From DASRAP01 sp964503275 (GTDB lineage: Bacteria > Gemmatimonadota > Gemmatimonadetes > Gemmatimonadales > Gemmatimonadaceae), in the NCBI GenBank assembly GCA_964503275.1, contig CAZCZO010000002.1, positions 171,221 through 235,220 on the forward strand: a stretch of 64,000 bases of DNA, given 5' to 3'. Below, piece after piece: positions 7,428 to 16,474 of the stretch. The notes below the pieces were generated by a model. That model searched no databases. It had not been told where the DNA came from and worked only from the letters and a program-made list of their open reading frames with translations. Each line of letters starts with the position of its first letter. Positions within the stretch are counted from its first letter, which is position 1. The position numbers were made by a program, and so were the translations under genes.

Positions 7428-9095
7428 TCAGATCTCGCCGCGCTGCGCGAACTGCGCGATGTGATCGGCCGCGCGGAAGGCGAGCGCCTGGATGGTGAGC
7501 GTCGGCTGTCCACGCCCGCTCGTCACGAACGAACTCCCGTCGACGATGAACAGGTTCGGGACATCGTGCGCACGGTGGAAGCGGTCCACCACCGAGGTCC
7601 GCGGATCATTCCCCATCCGGCAGGTGCCGAGGAGGTGGACCGTGAAGCCAGGATCATCGCTGATCGGCTGCGGGTGCAGCGCGGTCGCCCCTGCCGCGTC
7701 GAGCAGCGTGCGGACATGCCCCTGCATGTGCCGGTAGAGTCGCAGATCGTGTTCGTGCTCGCGGAACGTCGTGCGGATGACGGGGAGTCCCCACGCGTCC
7801 TTCATCACGGGATCCAGGGAGACCGAGTTCGAGGCCACCGGCAGCGACGTGGTGTGCGCGTACCCCAGCGCGCTGTGCGTGAACCAGGTCTTGAGGCGCC
7901 GCTTGAACGCCTCGCCCCACTGCGGCTCGTCGCGCGGGAGCGACAAGGTGGTGAGGATCGCCGGTACGTCGAAGCGCACGTCGATGCCGCTGCCACCGAT
8001 GAAGCCCAGCGCCGGGTCGAGATCGTAGAACTGGTTCGAGATGCGCGTCACCACCGGCCCGCGGTGCCCGTTCACCTCGTGCGGGAACTCGGCGCGGACC
8101 AGCGCGGCCCCGTTGAACATGAAGTGCTTGCCCACCATGCCGCTCGAGTTGGCGAGACCGTCGGGGAACCGATTCGACTTCGACATCAGCAGCAGGCGGG
8201 GTGACTCCGCGCCGTTCGCGCTGAGCACCACGGCCTTCGCGCGCTGGAAGATCTCGCGGCGATCCGCATCGAAGTAGATCACGCCGGTGACGCGCCCGGC
8301 GGCGTCCGTCTCGATCTTGCGCACATAGCTCTCGCTGCGCAGTTCGCAGCGACCGCTGCGCAGCGCCTCGGGCACCATCGTGTGATTGGTCCCCGACTTC
8401 GCCCCCCACTCGCAGGGGAAGGCCAGGCAGAACCCGCAGTTGTGGCAGGCCGAGCGCCCCTGATAGTCGCGCGAGAGGATCGCCATCGGGGCCGGGATCG
8501 AACTCCATCCGAGGCGCTGACAGCCGTGCGCGAGCAGCACGCCGGGGCCCGTGATGTTGAGCGGCGGCAGTGGATAGGGCCGGGAACGCGCGGGTTCATC
8601 GGCCGCTCCGCTCACGTCGCCCGAGACACCGATCGCCCACTCCACCGCGGTGTAGTACGGTTCCAGCTCTTCGTAGCTGATGGGCCAGTCGGCGAGCGCC
8701 GCCCCGGGCACGCCACCCTTCACCGAGAACTCGTGGAAGTCGATGGGTCGGAAGCGCCAGTAGTTCGCGGTGTAGTGGAACGACGTACCACCGACGGCCA
8801 TCGCGTAGCCGACGAACTGCCGCCGCCGCGCCGCATCGCGCACGCTCGCCCGGAAGGTCTGCGGTTGCGTGTCCGACTTGTTCGTCCAGCGCTCGGCGAT
8901 GAAGGCCCCGAACTCATCGTGCTCCATCTCGGTCGCCGGGATCGCACGCCCTTGCTCGAGCAGCACCACGCCGAATCCCTTGCGCGTGAGTTCGCGCGCG
9001 ACCGATCCCCCCGCAGGCCCAGAGCCGATCACGACGAAGTCCACCGCCTCATCGTGCGCGTAGCGCGGGCCCGTGGCGTCGACGCGTTGTCTCAC
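7428..9095 (-). CDS. GMC-family FAD-dependent dehydrogenase (gluconate 2-dehydrogenase-like large subunit)
   Basis: This protein of 555 residues has an N-terminal FAD-binding motif, VIGSGPAGGS. It also has the GMC C-terminal signature around HLLGTCRMG and ends in FVTSGRGQPTLTIQALAFRAAD. A cysteine-rich loop (SACHNCGFCLAFPCEWG) is typical of the gluconate/2-ketogluconate dehydrogenase branch. These enzymes oxidise sugars or alcohols in the periplasm and pass electrons to a cytochrome c. The GTG start at 9095 overlaps the small-subunit stop by four bases (GTGA). It probably crosses the membrane with the Tat-exported small subunit. No cytochrome subunit is encoded nearby, so the electron acceptor is unknown. 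Confidence 0.88.
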   Translation of the reverse strand: MRQRVDATGPRYAHDEAVDFVVIGSGPAGGSVARELTRKGFGVVLLEQGRAIPATEMEHDEFGAFIAERWTNKSDTQPQTFRASVRDAARRRQFVGYAMAVGGTSFHYTANYWRFRPIDFHEFSVKGGVPGAALADWPISYEELEPYYTAVEWAIGVSGDVSGAADEPARSRPYPLPPLNITGPGVLLAHGCQRLGWSSIPAPMAILSRDYQGRSACHNCGFCLAFPCEWGAKSGTNHTMVPEALRSGRCELRSESYVRKIETDAAGRVTGVIYFDADRREIFQRAKAVVLSANGAESPRLLLMSKSNRFPDGLANSSGMVGKHFMFNGAALVRAEFPHEVNGHRGPVVTRISNQFYDLDPALGFIGGSGIDVRFDVPAILTTLSLPRDEPQWGEAFKRRLKTWFTHSALGYAHTTSLPVASNSVSLDPVMKDAWGLPVIRTTFREHEHDLRLYRHMQGHVRTLLDAAGATALHPQPISDDPGFTVHLLGTCRMGNDPRTSVVDRFHRAHDVPNLFIVDGSSFVTSGRGQPTLTIQALAFRAADHIAQFAQRGEI

Positions 9096-9703
9096 AGGAC
9101 GCGCCCCAGCAGCGCCTGCTGGTTCTCCGGCCGGTCGTACCAGCCGAACGGCGGGCGGTGTTCCCACACATGCTCCTGGCCGACGAGGGCCCAGCCGATG
9201 TACTCGGCGTTGCCCCCGTACTTGGGCAACGCGAACATCCCCGCGATCGTCGAGAAGCGCATCGTCTCGAAGAACGGGGTGGACTCCCGGGCGCGCAGGA
9301 GCGCATCCTGCTGTGCGTCGGTCAACGCCGCGAATGACGCGGCGCCGGGATGCGCGGCCGCGACATCTGCGGCGAGGGTGGCGAGCCCGGCGTCGAACAC
9401 CGGTCGTTGGTCCGCCGCCACATCGCTCAGCGCCCAGTCGATGAACCACACGACGCCCGCCTCGCGCGCGCCCGGCGAGTCTCCGCTGGGGATGATGCGT
9501 GCCGTGATCGCCTCGACGACTTGGAACTGCTCGGGCGTGAGGACCTTGAGGACGCGCGCCGGGGCGCCGGCATCGTGGGGCAGCGCTGGCGGCTCAGTGG
9601 CCTGCTCCGCATCCTTGGCGCACGACACCGCCGCCGCGAGCCACACGGCGCCGACACCGGTGAGCGGGAGTTGACTGAGGAAGTCGCGGCGAGAGAGCGC
9701 CAT
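9092..9703 (-). CDS. Gluconate 2-dehydrogenase subunit 3 family protein with Tat signal
   Basis: This is the 203-residue small subunit of a membrane-associated GMC dehydrogenase. The N terminus has a twin-arginine signal (SRRDFLSQLPL) followed by a hydrophobic stretch and a possible lipobox Cys (AAAVSC). The body carries the family pattern LTPEQFQVVEAITARIIPSGDSPGAREAGVVWFID and a KYGGN motif near the end. In this family the small subunit carries the catalytic subunit through the Tat system. It is directly upstream of the large subunit and overlaps it by four bases, so the two are co-translated. Confidence 0.88.
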   Translation of the reverse strand: MALSRRDFLSQLPLTGVGAVWLAAAVSCAKDAEQATEPPALPHDAGAPARVLKVLTPEQFQVVEAITARIIPSGDSPGAREAGVVWFIDWALSDVAADQRPVFDAGLATLAADVAAAHPGAASFAALTDAQQDALLRARESTPFFETMRFSTIAGMFALPKYGGNAEYIGWALVGQEHVWEHRPPFGWYDRPENQQALLGRVL

Positions 9704-9780
9704 GGGGCGTCAGCAGTGGGAGTGAGCGCGCAGGCCAACGCTAGCACCACCGCCGCCGGTCCGCCAGCGCAGCGACCCGC

Positions 9781-12081
9781 TCAGAACTCCCAGTTCAAGC
9801 CGATGGTCGGCAGCAGCCCGATGCCCTCGGAGCGCTCCACACGCTGGGTGCGCGCATTCCACGTCGCGCGTCCCTGCGTCGCGCGCCCAGTGACGTTCTG
9901 CAGATCGAGGAACGCGATGAGTTGGGTGCCGCCCAGGGTGAAGCGCCGGTCCACGCGCACATCGAGCGCCGCGAAGCTGGCGCCGCGCTCCGTGTGATAG
10001 CGTGCGAAGTCCAGCGTGCCCGCTGTGGGCCCAGACGTCACGAACGGGGTCTCGGGGAGCCCCGAGGCGGCGCGCGCCCGCGCGGCGACCTCAAGGCGCG
10101 GCGACGGTCGCCAGCCGAGCACGGCGTTGACGAGCACCGGCGTGTCGAACGCACCGACGCGCGACTCGCCGCTGAGCCCAGTGAAGCGTGTCCGATTGAA
10201 CGAGGCCGCCACCTGTCCGTACAGCGGCAGCTCGCCAAGTCGTCGCTGTGCGAAGAGCTCGAGGCCAGCGGCCGAGCCGCGGCCAGCAGAGACGAGGGGC
10301 TCGAGTCCGAACGGGATGTCCGAGCTGGCGTCGTCGAAGCCGGTGGGCTGGAGCACCGCCACGGGTCGCCACGCCCGCACCGGGTATTCGGCGTAGCGCT
10401 TGCCATAGACCTCGACCTGCACCTTGGAGTCGCTGCCGATGCGTCGCGACCAACCGGCGACGAGGTGATCGGCGCGGAAGGGGCGCAGCGTCGCCGCGTT
10501 CGCCGGGTCACCCAACAGCCAGATCGACGATGGCGCTTGCCAGTAGCGTCCGCCGCTGAGGGTGAGGCTGCCGAGGCGGTCGGGGGACAGCGTGATGGCC
10601 GCGCGCGGCGCCCACCGGACCGCGCCCTGCAGCAGGCCATAGCGATCGGCCCGTGCGCCGGCGGTGACGCGCCACCTCGTGCCAGGTGACCACGTGACCG
10701 CGCTGTAGCCCGCCAGGCGCGATCCGCCGAACGCGGTGTCCACCGCCAATCTCCGCGCCACGCCCGCGTCATCGCGGCGCACGACGTCGGCCAGCGTGAC
10801 GTCGTATGCGTTCTCCGCGCGCACGATCTGCGCGCCACTCTCCAATGACCAGGCCGGGTGTAGGCGCAGGACGAGGTCGCTGCGCGCACTGAGCTCACCT
10901 TCGCTCGATTCGTTGGCGAAGATGGGCGACAGCAGGGTGTCGCGCTGTGCGGCGCTGAAGCCCGACCAGGTCCGCGAGAGGGTGGTGGTCAGCACGCCGT
11001 CCGGCAGGAGGCGACGCCAGACCACGCCCAGCACGACCTGATCCTGTTCGGGCGAGAGGATCCGCGCATTCTCGAGCCGATCGTCCGCATCGGTGTTGTC
11101 GAACTCCACCGTGCCCCGCGCCCCGATGCCGAGCAGGGTCACGCGGTCCCGTGGCGACGGCACCCACGCGAGCTTGACCGTTGCGTCCTGATACGAGGGG
11201 ATGAAGCTCTGGCCCAGCGCGCGGAACAGCAGATCGAGGTAGCTCTGCCGGACGTTCGCGAAGAACGACGCATGGTCGCCGATGGGCCCTTCGAGCACCG
11301 CACCGACCTGCGAGGCGGCCACATTCAGCTCGCCGGCCACCCGATCACGGTTGCCGTCGCGCAGCACGAGGTCGGTGACTGATGCCGTGCGATCACCATA
11401 GCGCGCGCCGAAGCCACCCGCCGAGAGCGCGACCTCGTCGATGAAGCGGATGTTGATGATGGAGATGGGCCCACCGGTCGAGCCCTGCGACCCGAAGTGA
11501 TTGAGGTTCGGGACCTCGATGCCATCGACGAGGAAGCGATTCTCGAACGGCGCGCCGCCGCGCACGATCAGATCGTTGCGTGCGCCACTGGTCACGCCGA
11601 CGCCAGGGGCGACCGAGACGGCGCGCAGCACGTCCTCCTGCGCGCCCGGTTGGCGGCGGACCTCCTCCGCCGTGTAGGTCTGTGTCGAGACCGGCGTGGC
11701 CGGCGGCGGTCGCTCGGGAAAGGCCTCGGGCCGCACGGCGATGGCCGCGAGCGAGGCGGCGATCGCCGCGAGGGTCACGCGCACCTCGGCCGGCTTGGCC
11801 GGGGAGACCGCGATGTCGGAGCGACGGCTCGGGCTGAAGCCGATCCGGCGGATCTCGAGCGCGACGATGCCGAGCGGCACGCCGCGGATCGTGAAGCGTC
11901 CGTCGTCGTCGGTGATGGCCGCGCGGTCCGTGCCGACCACCTGCACGGTCGCGGCGCTGATGGGGGCGGCGGTGACGGCATCTTCGACGCGACCGGTGAT
12001 CACGCCGGTACGCGACTGGGCCGCGACAGGGAGGGCGACGCACAGGCAGGCCACGAGCGCCCGACACAGGAGCGAGGTCAT
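9781..12081 (-). CDS. TonB-dependent outer-membrane receptor with carboxypeptidase-regulatory-like domain
   Basis: This receptor has 766 residues. A signal peptide ends near PVAAQ. A CarboxypepD_reg-like beta sandwich follows (about residues 28-110: GVITGRVEDAVTAAPISAATV). The plug domain comes next (about 125-230), with DVLRAVSVAPGV and IIVRGGAPFENRFLVDG-type segments. The 22-strand barrel ends in an aromatic residue (IGLNWEF), as outer-membrane proteins do. Such receptors import large nutrients or metal complexes using TonB energy. The ligand is not evident, and no SusD partner or transporter is next to it. It is monocistronic or leads into nothing recognisable downstream. Confidence 0.9.
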   Translation of the reverse strand: MTSLLCRALVACLCVALPVAAQSRTGVITGRVEDAVTAAPISAATVQVVGTDRAAITDDDGRFTIRGVPLGIVALEIRRIGFSPSRRSDIAVSPAKPAEVRVTLAAIAASLAAIAVRPEAFPERPPPATPVSTQTYTAEEVRRQPGAQEDVLRAVSVAPGVGVTSGARNDLIVRGGAPFENRFLVDGIEVPNLNHFGSQGSTGGPISIINIRFIDEVALSAGGFGARYGDRTASVTDLVLRDGNRDRVAGELNVAASQVGAVLEGPIGDHASFFANVRQSYLDLLFRALGQSFIPSYQDATVKLAWVPSPRDRVTLLGIGARGTVEFDNTDADDRLENARILSPEQDQVVLGVVWRRLLPDGVLTTTLSRTWSGFSAAQRDTLLSPIFANESSEGELSARSDLVLRLHPAWSLESGAQIVRAENAYDVTLADVVRRDDAGVARRLAVDTAFGGSRLAGYSAVTWSPGTRWRVTAGARADRYGLLQGAVRWAPRAAITLSPDRLGSLTLSGGRYWQAPSSIWLLGDPANAATLRPFRADHLVAGWSRRIGSDSKVQVEVYGKRYAEYPVRAWRPVAVLQPTGFDDASSDIPFGLEPLVSAGRGSAAGLELFAQRRLGELPLYGQVAASFNRTRFTGLSGESRVGAFDTPVLVNAVLGWRPSPRLEVAARARAASGLPETPFVTSGPTAGTLDFARYHTERGASFAALDVRVDRRFTLGGTQLIAFLDLQNVTGRATQGRATWNARTQRVERSEGIGLLPTIGLNWEF

Positions 12082-12138
12082 CTGTGATGAACGCGTCGAT
12101 CGCGGCGCTGTTCCGGTCCTGCGCCTGCGACCGTCGTC

Positions 12139-12759
12139 TCAGCGCGTCGGACGGCTCGGGCGCTCGTAACGCCAGTTGCGCCCCTTGCCCTCGCTGAGCC
12201 ACTCGATGGTGGTGGCGATGCGCCGTTCGCGGGTCTCCTCGCGCTTCGCCTCGGTGATCCACTCGATGTACTCGCGCCGATGGCTCGGGCTCATGGCGGC
12301 GAAGTGCTCCGCCGCCGCGGGATGGCGATCCAAGGCGCGCCGCAGCGCGTCAGGGACCGTCGATTCCCGGGGCTGTGGGGCCCTCGTGCGCCGCGGTGTC
12401 GCGGTGCCCGACGCGTTCAGGCGCATGGCGGCGTGGATGTACCCGATGAGGGTCTCGCGCGGCGGCAGGTCCTCCACGCGACGCAGACGCCCGAACTGTC
12501 CCATGGCACCGCTCGCTGGCTCCGCGCTGTCGCCGAGGACCAACGCCCCCTTCCAGAAGCCGAAGGTGCAATGCGCCGTGAACGCCGCCATGCCGCAGAG
12601 CATGCCGCGATAGAGGAAATACGGCGCGCCCCACTTGATGGACTCCTCGATGTCGGGCGACGCCGCATGCACCGTCTCGCGCAGCTGCCGCAGGATCGGC
12701 TGCGCGAAGGCCGCGGCTCGTTCGATATAGTCGTCAACGCGCGGATCGCGCTGGCCCAT
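12139..12759 (-). CDS. YdeI/OmdA-family protein with DUF1801 domain
   Basis: The protein has 206 residues. Its N-terminal half is a DUF1801 fold (HAASPDIEESIKWGAPYFLYRG, then MAAFTAHCTFGFWKG). Its C-terminal half has the YdeI/OmpD-associated pattern (PDALRRALDRHPAAAEHFAAMSPSHRREYIEWITEAKREETRERRI). Proteins with this architecture are cytoplasmic and widespread; some are linked to bacteriocin resistance, but the biochemical role is unknown. The ATG at 12759 has GGAG eight bases upstream and gives the normal family length. It is transcribed away from its nearest neighbours and shows no operon link. Confidence 0.8.
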   Translation of the reverse strand: MGQRDPRVDDYIERAAAFAQPILRQLRETVHAASPDIEESIKWGAPYFLYRGMLCGMAAFTAHCTFGFWKGALVLGDSAEPASGAMGQFGRLRRVEDLPPRETLIGYIHAAMRLNASGTATPRRTRAPQPRESTVPDALRRALDRHPAAAEHFAAMSPSHRREYIEWITEAKREETRERRIATTIEWLSEGKGRNWRYERPSRPTR

Positions 12760-12916
12760 CGGTGGCTCCAGGTGCGTGTGGTGCGGCTCGGGTTGCGCTG
12801 CGAAAGCTCCATCGGCGGGTTGGTCAGCGCAACCGCGACGCGCGTGCGCCGTCCTGCCGGGGCTGTGACGGTCTTGCGCCACAGGTGATGCTGAGTCCCC
12901 GCACGGGCCCGGTGTT

Positions 12917-12932
12917 GGTGATGGACATCACC
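12917..12932. promoter_or_regulatory. Perfect inverted repeat in the 12.76-13.0 kb intergenic gap
   Basis: GGTGATG-GA-CATCACC has seven-base arms around a two-base centre, which suits a dimeric DNA-binding protein better than a terminator. It lies about 65 bases before the secreted CBM48 gene, in a 237-base gap in which I see no gene. Confidence 0.3.
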
Positions 12933-12996
12933 TGAGCCGCGGAACCGCTGGGTGCAGCGTCGGTACGACCCAGTGAATCCGAACCGCGAGGCTTCG

Positions 12997-14148
12997 ATGC
13001 GTTGCACACATCGCGTGGTCCTGATCGCAGTCTCGAGCGCCGCCGCGTCGGCCTTGCCGGCGCAGACCACCGGGCAGATCGCCGTCGTCAGCGGCAGTGG
13101 GACCGACCAGCGTGGCGTCCGTTCGAGTGCGTTGACCATCGCGCCGTCGCTGCGTCTGACTCCGGACCCGCGCGTCGCCGTCACGCTCTTCGGTGCGGCG
13201 ACCCAGTTCGAGGATCAGGTGCGGTCCATCGCTGGTGGTGGTTCGCTGGCGGCGACCGTGCCACTTGCGGGCGGGTTCTCGTTGGTGTCCAGCGCGCAGG
13301 GCTCCGTGGCCGAGACGTCGTTCGACGCGCAGTTCGCCAGCGGGGAGGTGACCGGGGCCGTGGAGCTGGCGGTCGGTGCGGTCGCGTTCAGCGGCGGAGT
13401 CCTGGTCGCACACGGGGCGACGCGATTCCGTGATGCCGTGGTGCAGCCGGGGCTGCCCGGCTTCTCGCGCGACGTCACGCGCTCACGGCACGGGGTCGGC
13501 CCCATCGCCGCGGCGCAGTGGCGCGTGACCGGCGCCGCGCGTCCCGCGCAGCTGCAGCTGTTCGCGCGGGTGCAGTCGCCGACCATCGATGGCATCGAGG
13601 TGCGGGATGCCAGCGTCGGTGCGGCGGCGCTGGTCGGTCCGCTGACGCTGCAGGGGTCGGTCGGGCAGCGACAGGCCCGTGACGAACGTGCGACCTTCGC
13701 CGCGGCGGCGGGCTCGCTGCGTCTGTCGCGGACGCTCGCGGTCGATGTGAGCGGCGGCCGCTATCCGACGGACCGGATCAGCGGGGCGATGGGCGGGCAG
13801 TATCTGAACGCCGGGCTGTCCCTGCGCTTCGGGGGTCCCGCCGTGCCGAAGGTCCTGCGCGTGCCCGGCATGCCGGCGCCGCGCGACGGGACGACGCGAC
13901 TCGTCATCCGCGCGCGCGACGCCCGCCAGGTCGAGGTCGCCGGCGACTGGAACGCGTGGCAGCGGATCCCCGCGCAGCAGGGCCCCGATGGACTGTGGTA
14001 TGTGGACGTCTCCCTGTCACCGGGGGAGTACCGGTACACGTTCCTCATCAACGGGACGGAGTGGCGTGTGCCGGCAGAGGCCGTCGCGACAGCCGATGGC
14101 TTCGGAGGACAAGTGGCGTGGGTCACTGTTCGCGATCGACGCCGCTAG
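12997..14148 (+). CDS. Secreted protein with beta-strand body and C-terminal glycogen-binding (CBM48/AMPK-type) domain
   Basis: The 383-residue product begins with a signal peptide (cleavage near ALPAQ). About 270 residues of amphipathic beta strands follow, a pattern seen in small outer-membrane barrels. The last 85 residues form an E-set/CBM48 domain: LVIRARDARQVEVAGDWNAWQRIP, then GLWYVDVSLSPGEYRYTFLINGTEWRVP. That fold binds alpha-glucans in AMPK and branching enzymes but is also reused in envelope proteins. I prefer the ATG at 12997 because the signal peptide begins there. A second gene follows after 28 bases with a strong ribosome site, so the two are probably co-transcribed. Confidence 0.75.
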   Translation: MRCTHRVVLIAVSSAAASALPAQTTGQIAVVSGSGTDQRGVRSSALTIAPSLRLTPDPRVAVTLFGAATQFEDQVRSIAGGGSLAATVPLAGGFSLVSSAQGSVAETSFDAQFASGEVTGAVELAVGAVAFSGGVLVAHGATRFRDAVVQPGLPGFSRDVTRSRHGVGPIAAAQWRVTGAARPAQLQLFARVQSPTIDGIEVRDASVGAAALVGPLTLQGSVGQRQARDERATFAAAAGSLRLSRTLAVDVSGGRYPTDRISGAMGGQYLNAGLSLRFGGPAVPKVLRVPGMPAPRDGTTRLVIRARDARQVEVAGDWNAWQRIPAQQGPDGLWYVDVSLSPGEYRYTFLINGTEWRVPAEAVATADGFGGQVAWVTVRDRRR

Positions 14149-14176
14149 ATCGACAACACTTCTCAAGGAGGATCGT

Positions 14177-14881
14177 ATGCGCAACATCACGCTCGGTGTC
14201 CTGGTCAGCCTCACGCCCGCCATCCTTGGCGCGCAGGCGTCCGGCACCACGAATGCGCAGGCGCAGTCGAACGCCAGCGCCCGGACCGACGCCCGCGCGG
14301 AGGCGCAGGCGAGCACGAGCACGTCGATGCAGATCAGCATCCCGCAGGACTACTCGGCCGAAGGCAAGGCGCGTCTCGAAGCGTTGTACGCCGACGCACG
14401 GGCGCGTGGCACCTCGGAGGTGGCCATCGCACGGCGTGTCGCCGAGGGGCAGGCCAAGGGCGCGACGGAGGCGCAGGTGATCGCCGCCGCCAGCGCGCAG
14501 CAGGGCCAGATGGTCGTGGCGAAGCAGGCGATGCTGCAGGCCGGCCGCGCGCAACCGACGCCCGACGAGGTGGAGCGTGGCGCGAACGCCATGGCGCGCG
14601 GGGTGAGCAGTGTGCAGCTCGAGTCCATCGTGCGTCGAGCGCCGAACGAGCGTTCCCTCGTCGTGGCCTTCGAAGTGCTCACGGATCTCGCCGCCCGCGG
14701 CGTGCCGGTGGGTCAGGCCGTGACGCAGATCCAAGGCCAGATCGACGCCAGGGCCACCGATGCCGCGCTGCGTGAACTCGGAGCCTCGGTCACGGGCGCG
14801 GGGAACGCGGAGGCCGGACGGGGTGGTGCCAGCGTGAACGGCACCGTGAATGGCCTCATCCGACGCGGCGGCGGTCGCTGA
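14177..14881 (+). CDS. Secreted Ala/Gln-rich hypothetical protein
   Basis: This protein of 234 residues has a signal peptide (LVSLTPAILGAQA). A low-complexity stretch rich in Ala, Gln, Ser and Thr covers residues 21-55. A helical region with repeated ARG.S.VQLESIV-like motifs follows, then a Gly-rich tail. The ribosome site AAGGAGGA at 14165-14172 is unusually strong. I do not recognise a family. It follows the CBM48 protein in a two-gene unit closed by a hairpin, so the two may act together at the cell envelope. Confidence 0.65.
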   Translation: MRNITLGVLVSLTPAILGAQASGTTNAQAQSNASARTDARAEAQASTSTSMQISIPQDYSAEGKARLEALYADARARGTSEVAIARRVAEGQAKGATEAQVIAAASAQQGQMVVAKQAMLQAGRAQPTPDEVERGANAMARGVSSVQLESIVRRAPNERSLVVAFEVLTDLAARGVPVGQAVTQIQGQIDARATDAALRELGASVTGAGNAEAGRGGASVNGTVNGLIRRGGGR

Positions 14882-14900
14882 GTCGGTGAGGTAGAAGGCC

Positions 14901-14934
14901 GAACGCCGTCGGGGGCAAGACCCCGGCGGCGTTC
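14901..14934. terminator. Terminator-like hairpin
   Basis: A 14-pair stem (one G-U wobble) with a six-base loop lies 20 bases after the stop of the Ala/Gln-rich gene and just before the stop of the convergent DinB gene. It could serve both transcripts. Confidence 0.7.
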
Positions 14935-14944
14935 GTGTGCATCG

Positions 14945-15469
14945 TCAGCGATCCACGATCGGCAGGAACGCGCGCCACGGCCCGATCGCCTCGCGGTACC
15001 GCTTGGCCATCACGCGTGCGGTCTGCGCGAGGTGCCCCAGGTCGTGCACCGCCCAGGCGGCGAGCAGCTGACGCAGGGTGACGGCGCCGAACGTGGGGTG
15101 GATGCCTTCGCGCGCGAGGTCGGCCTCCGTCAGTCGCCAGCCACGCAGGGTCTCGAGATTCCGGGCGCGCAACTGGCTGAACTCATCGAGCAGGTCGGTC
15201 AGCGACTTGCCGGCGCTCTCGCGGCGCTGGGCGAACCGGTCATACGGCGCGAAGGTCCGGTCGCCGCGGGCGCTGCGAATGATGTCGGCCCGCACGATCC
15301 AGTCGGCGCGCTCGCCGTGCACGAGGTGGCCGACGTTCTCGAAGGGGCTGAAGGTCTCGGGGCCTTCGTCGCAGTGGATCCAGGCCTCCGGGAGACCGTC
15401 GAGCATTGCGCGGAACGTCGCAGGCGTGCGGGCGAGGATCTCCAGACTCTCGGCGAGCGCGAAGGACAT
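14945..15469 (-). CDS. DinB-family metal-binding four-helix protein
   Basis: The protein has 174 residues and the DinB/YfiT fold. His48 (FENVGHLVHGERADW), His142 and His146 (AVHDLGHLAQ) form the three-histidine metal site of this family. Members are nickel- or zinc-dependent thiol S-transferases or proteins of unknown role; the substrate here is not evident. It is the last gene of a minus-strand run beginning with DUF2911, 28 bases after the DUF486 gene. A relic of another DinB gene is at 42.2 kb. Confidence 0.85.
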   Translation of the reverse strand: MSFALAESLEILARTPATFRAMLDGLPEAWIHCDEGPETFSPFENVGHLVHGERADWIVRADIIRSARGDRTFAPYDRFAQRRESAGKSLTDLLDEFSQLRARNLETLRGWRLTEADLAREGIHPTFGAVTLRQLLAAWAVHDLGHLAQTARVMAKRYREAIGPWRAFLPIVDR

Positions 15470-15497
15470 CAGGTCGACCTCATCGGGTGATCCACGC

Positions 15498-15854
15498 TCA
15501 GGCGGCTCCCATCTTGCCGCGGAAGATGAAGAAGACGGCCCCGAGGATGCAGCAGCCCGCCCAGAGGTAGTCGAGCTTGAGCGGCTCCTTCATGTAGAAG
15601 TACGCGAAGGGCACGAAGACGGCGAGCGTGATCACCTCCTGCAGGATCTTCAGCTGCCCGAGCGAGAGCACGGTGTAGCCGATGCGGTTCGCCGGGACCT
15701 GCAGCAGATATTCGAACAGCGCGACACCCCAGCTCAGCAGCGCGGCGACGATCCACGGGCGCGCGCTCAGTTCCTTGAGATGCGCGTACCACGCGAAGGT
15801 CATGAAGACGTTGCTGCAGGTGAGCAGCAGGATGGTCACTCCGATGGGGCGCAT
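15498..15854 (-). CDS. DMT-superfamily small membrane protein (DUF486)
   Basis: This protein has 118 residues and four hydrophobic helices. It opens with TILLLTCSNVFMTFAWYAHL and ends with LWAGCCILGAVFFIFRGK, which match the DUF486 family of half-size drug/metabolite-transporter-like proteins. The transported compound is unknown. Its ATG shares one base with the stop of the upstream 206-residue gene (TGATG), so translation is coupled. Confidence 0.85.
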   Translation of the reverse strand: MRPIGVTILLLTCSNVFMTFAWYAHLKELSARPWIVAALLSWGVALFEYLLQVPANRIGYTVLSLGQLKILQEVITLAVFVPFAYFYMKEPLKLDYLWAGCCILGAVFFIFRGKMGAA

Positions 15855-16474
15855 CAGTCCTCAGGCGTGCTGCCCGGGCGCGGGGGAATGGCGGGGGACG
15901 TGCTCGTTGCTGCGATGCCGGCGTCGGGATCGTAAATGGTGTGCCACTGCGGCTGGTATGGCCACGCGGCCCCGATGCTGCCACCCAGCCACGCGCCGAG
16001 GACCGCGCCGGGGATCGCCGCCTGCGGCACCTTGCCTGCGTCGCCCCAGAGCGCCTGCCCACCGGCGGCGGCGGCCGTGCCGATCAGCGCGCCCAGCCAC
16101 ACCCCGTGTCGTCGCGTGCGCTTCCAGCGATCCGGCGGCGCGACGGTCGCGACCTGGATCCGTGCCACCTGGCTGAGCGCGAGCTGGGCCTCCACGCACC
16201 GCGCGCAGGGAAGGCGTACGACCCGCGTGCTGTCGCTGCGTGAGCGGATGAGCTGGACCGAGTCGGCACTGAGGCGCACGGAGTCGCGCGCGAGGGAGAG
16301 GAACGCCCCGGTCAGTCGCGAGGGCAGCGCCGTACCGGGCCGCGTGTCGACCCGCACCGGGCGTCCCGTGAGTGCCCCGGCGGCGGGCGTGGTGTCGGCT
16401 TGCGCCGCGACAGCAGAGGCGATGCCAAGCAGTGCGGTGGCGGCGAGCAGGGACCGCAACACCGCGCGGCTCAC
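15854..16474 (-). CDS. Secreted hypothetical protein with glycine-zipper segment
   Basis: The 206-residue product has a signal peptide (cleavage near AVAAQA). A beta-rich middle region contains PCARC, a CxxC-like pair. A hydrophobic Gly/Ala segment (about residues 128-165: WLGALIGTAAAAGGQALWG, then GAVLGAWLGGSIGAAW) resembles a glycine zipper that inserts in a membrane. I do not recognise a family. It overlaps the EAL gene by four bases and the DUF486 gene by one, so it is the middle of a coupled operon. Confidence 0.65.
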   Translation of the reverse strand: MSRAVLRSLLAATALLGIASAVAAQADTTPAAGALTGRPVRVDTRPGTALPSRLTGAFLSLARDSVRLSADSVQLIRSRSDSTRVVRLPCARCVEAQLALSQVARIQVATVAPPDRWKRTRRHGVWLGALIGTAAAAGGQALWGDAGKVPQAAIPGAVLGAWLGGSIGAAWPYQPQWHTIYDPDAGIAATSTSPAIPPRPGSTPED

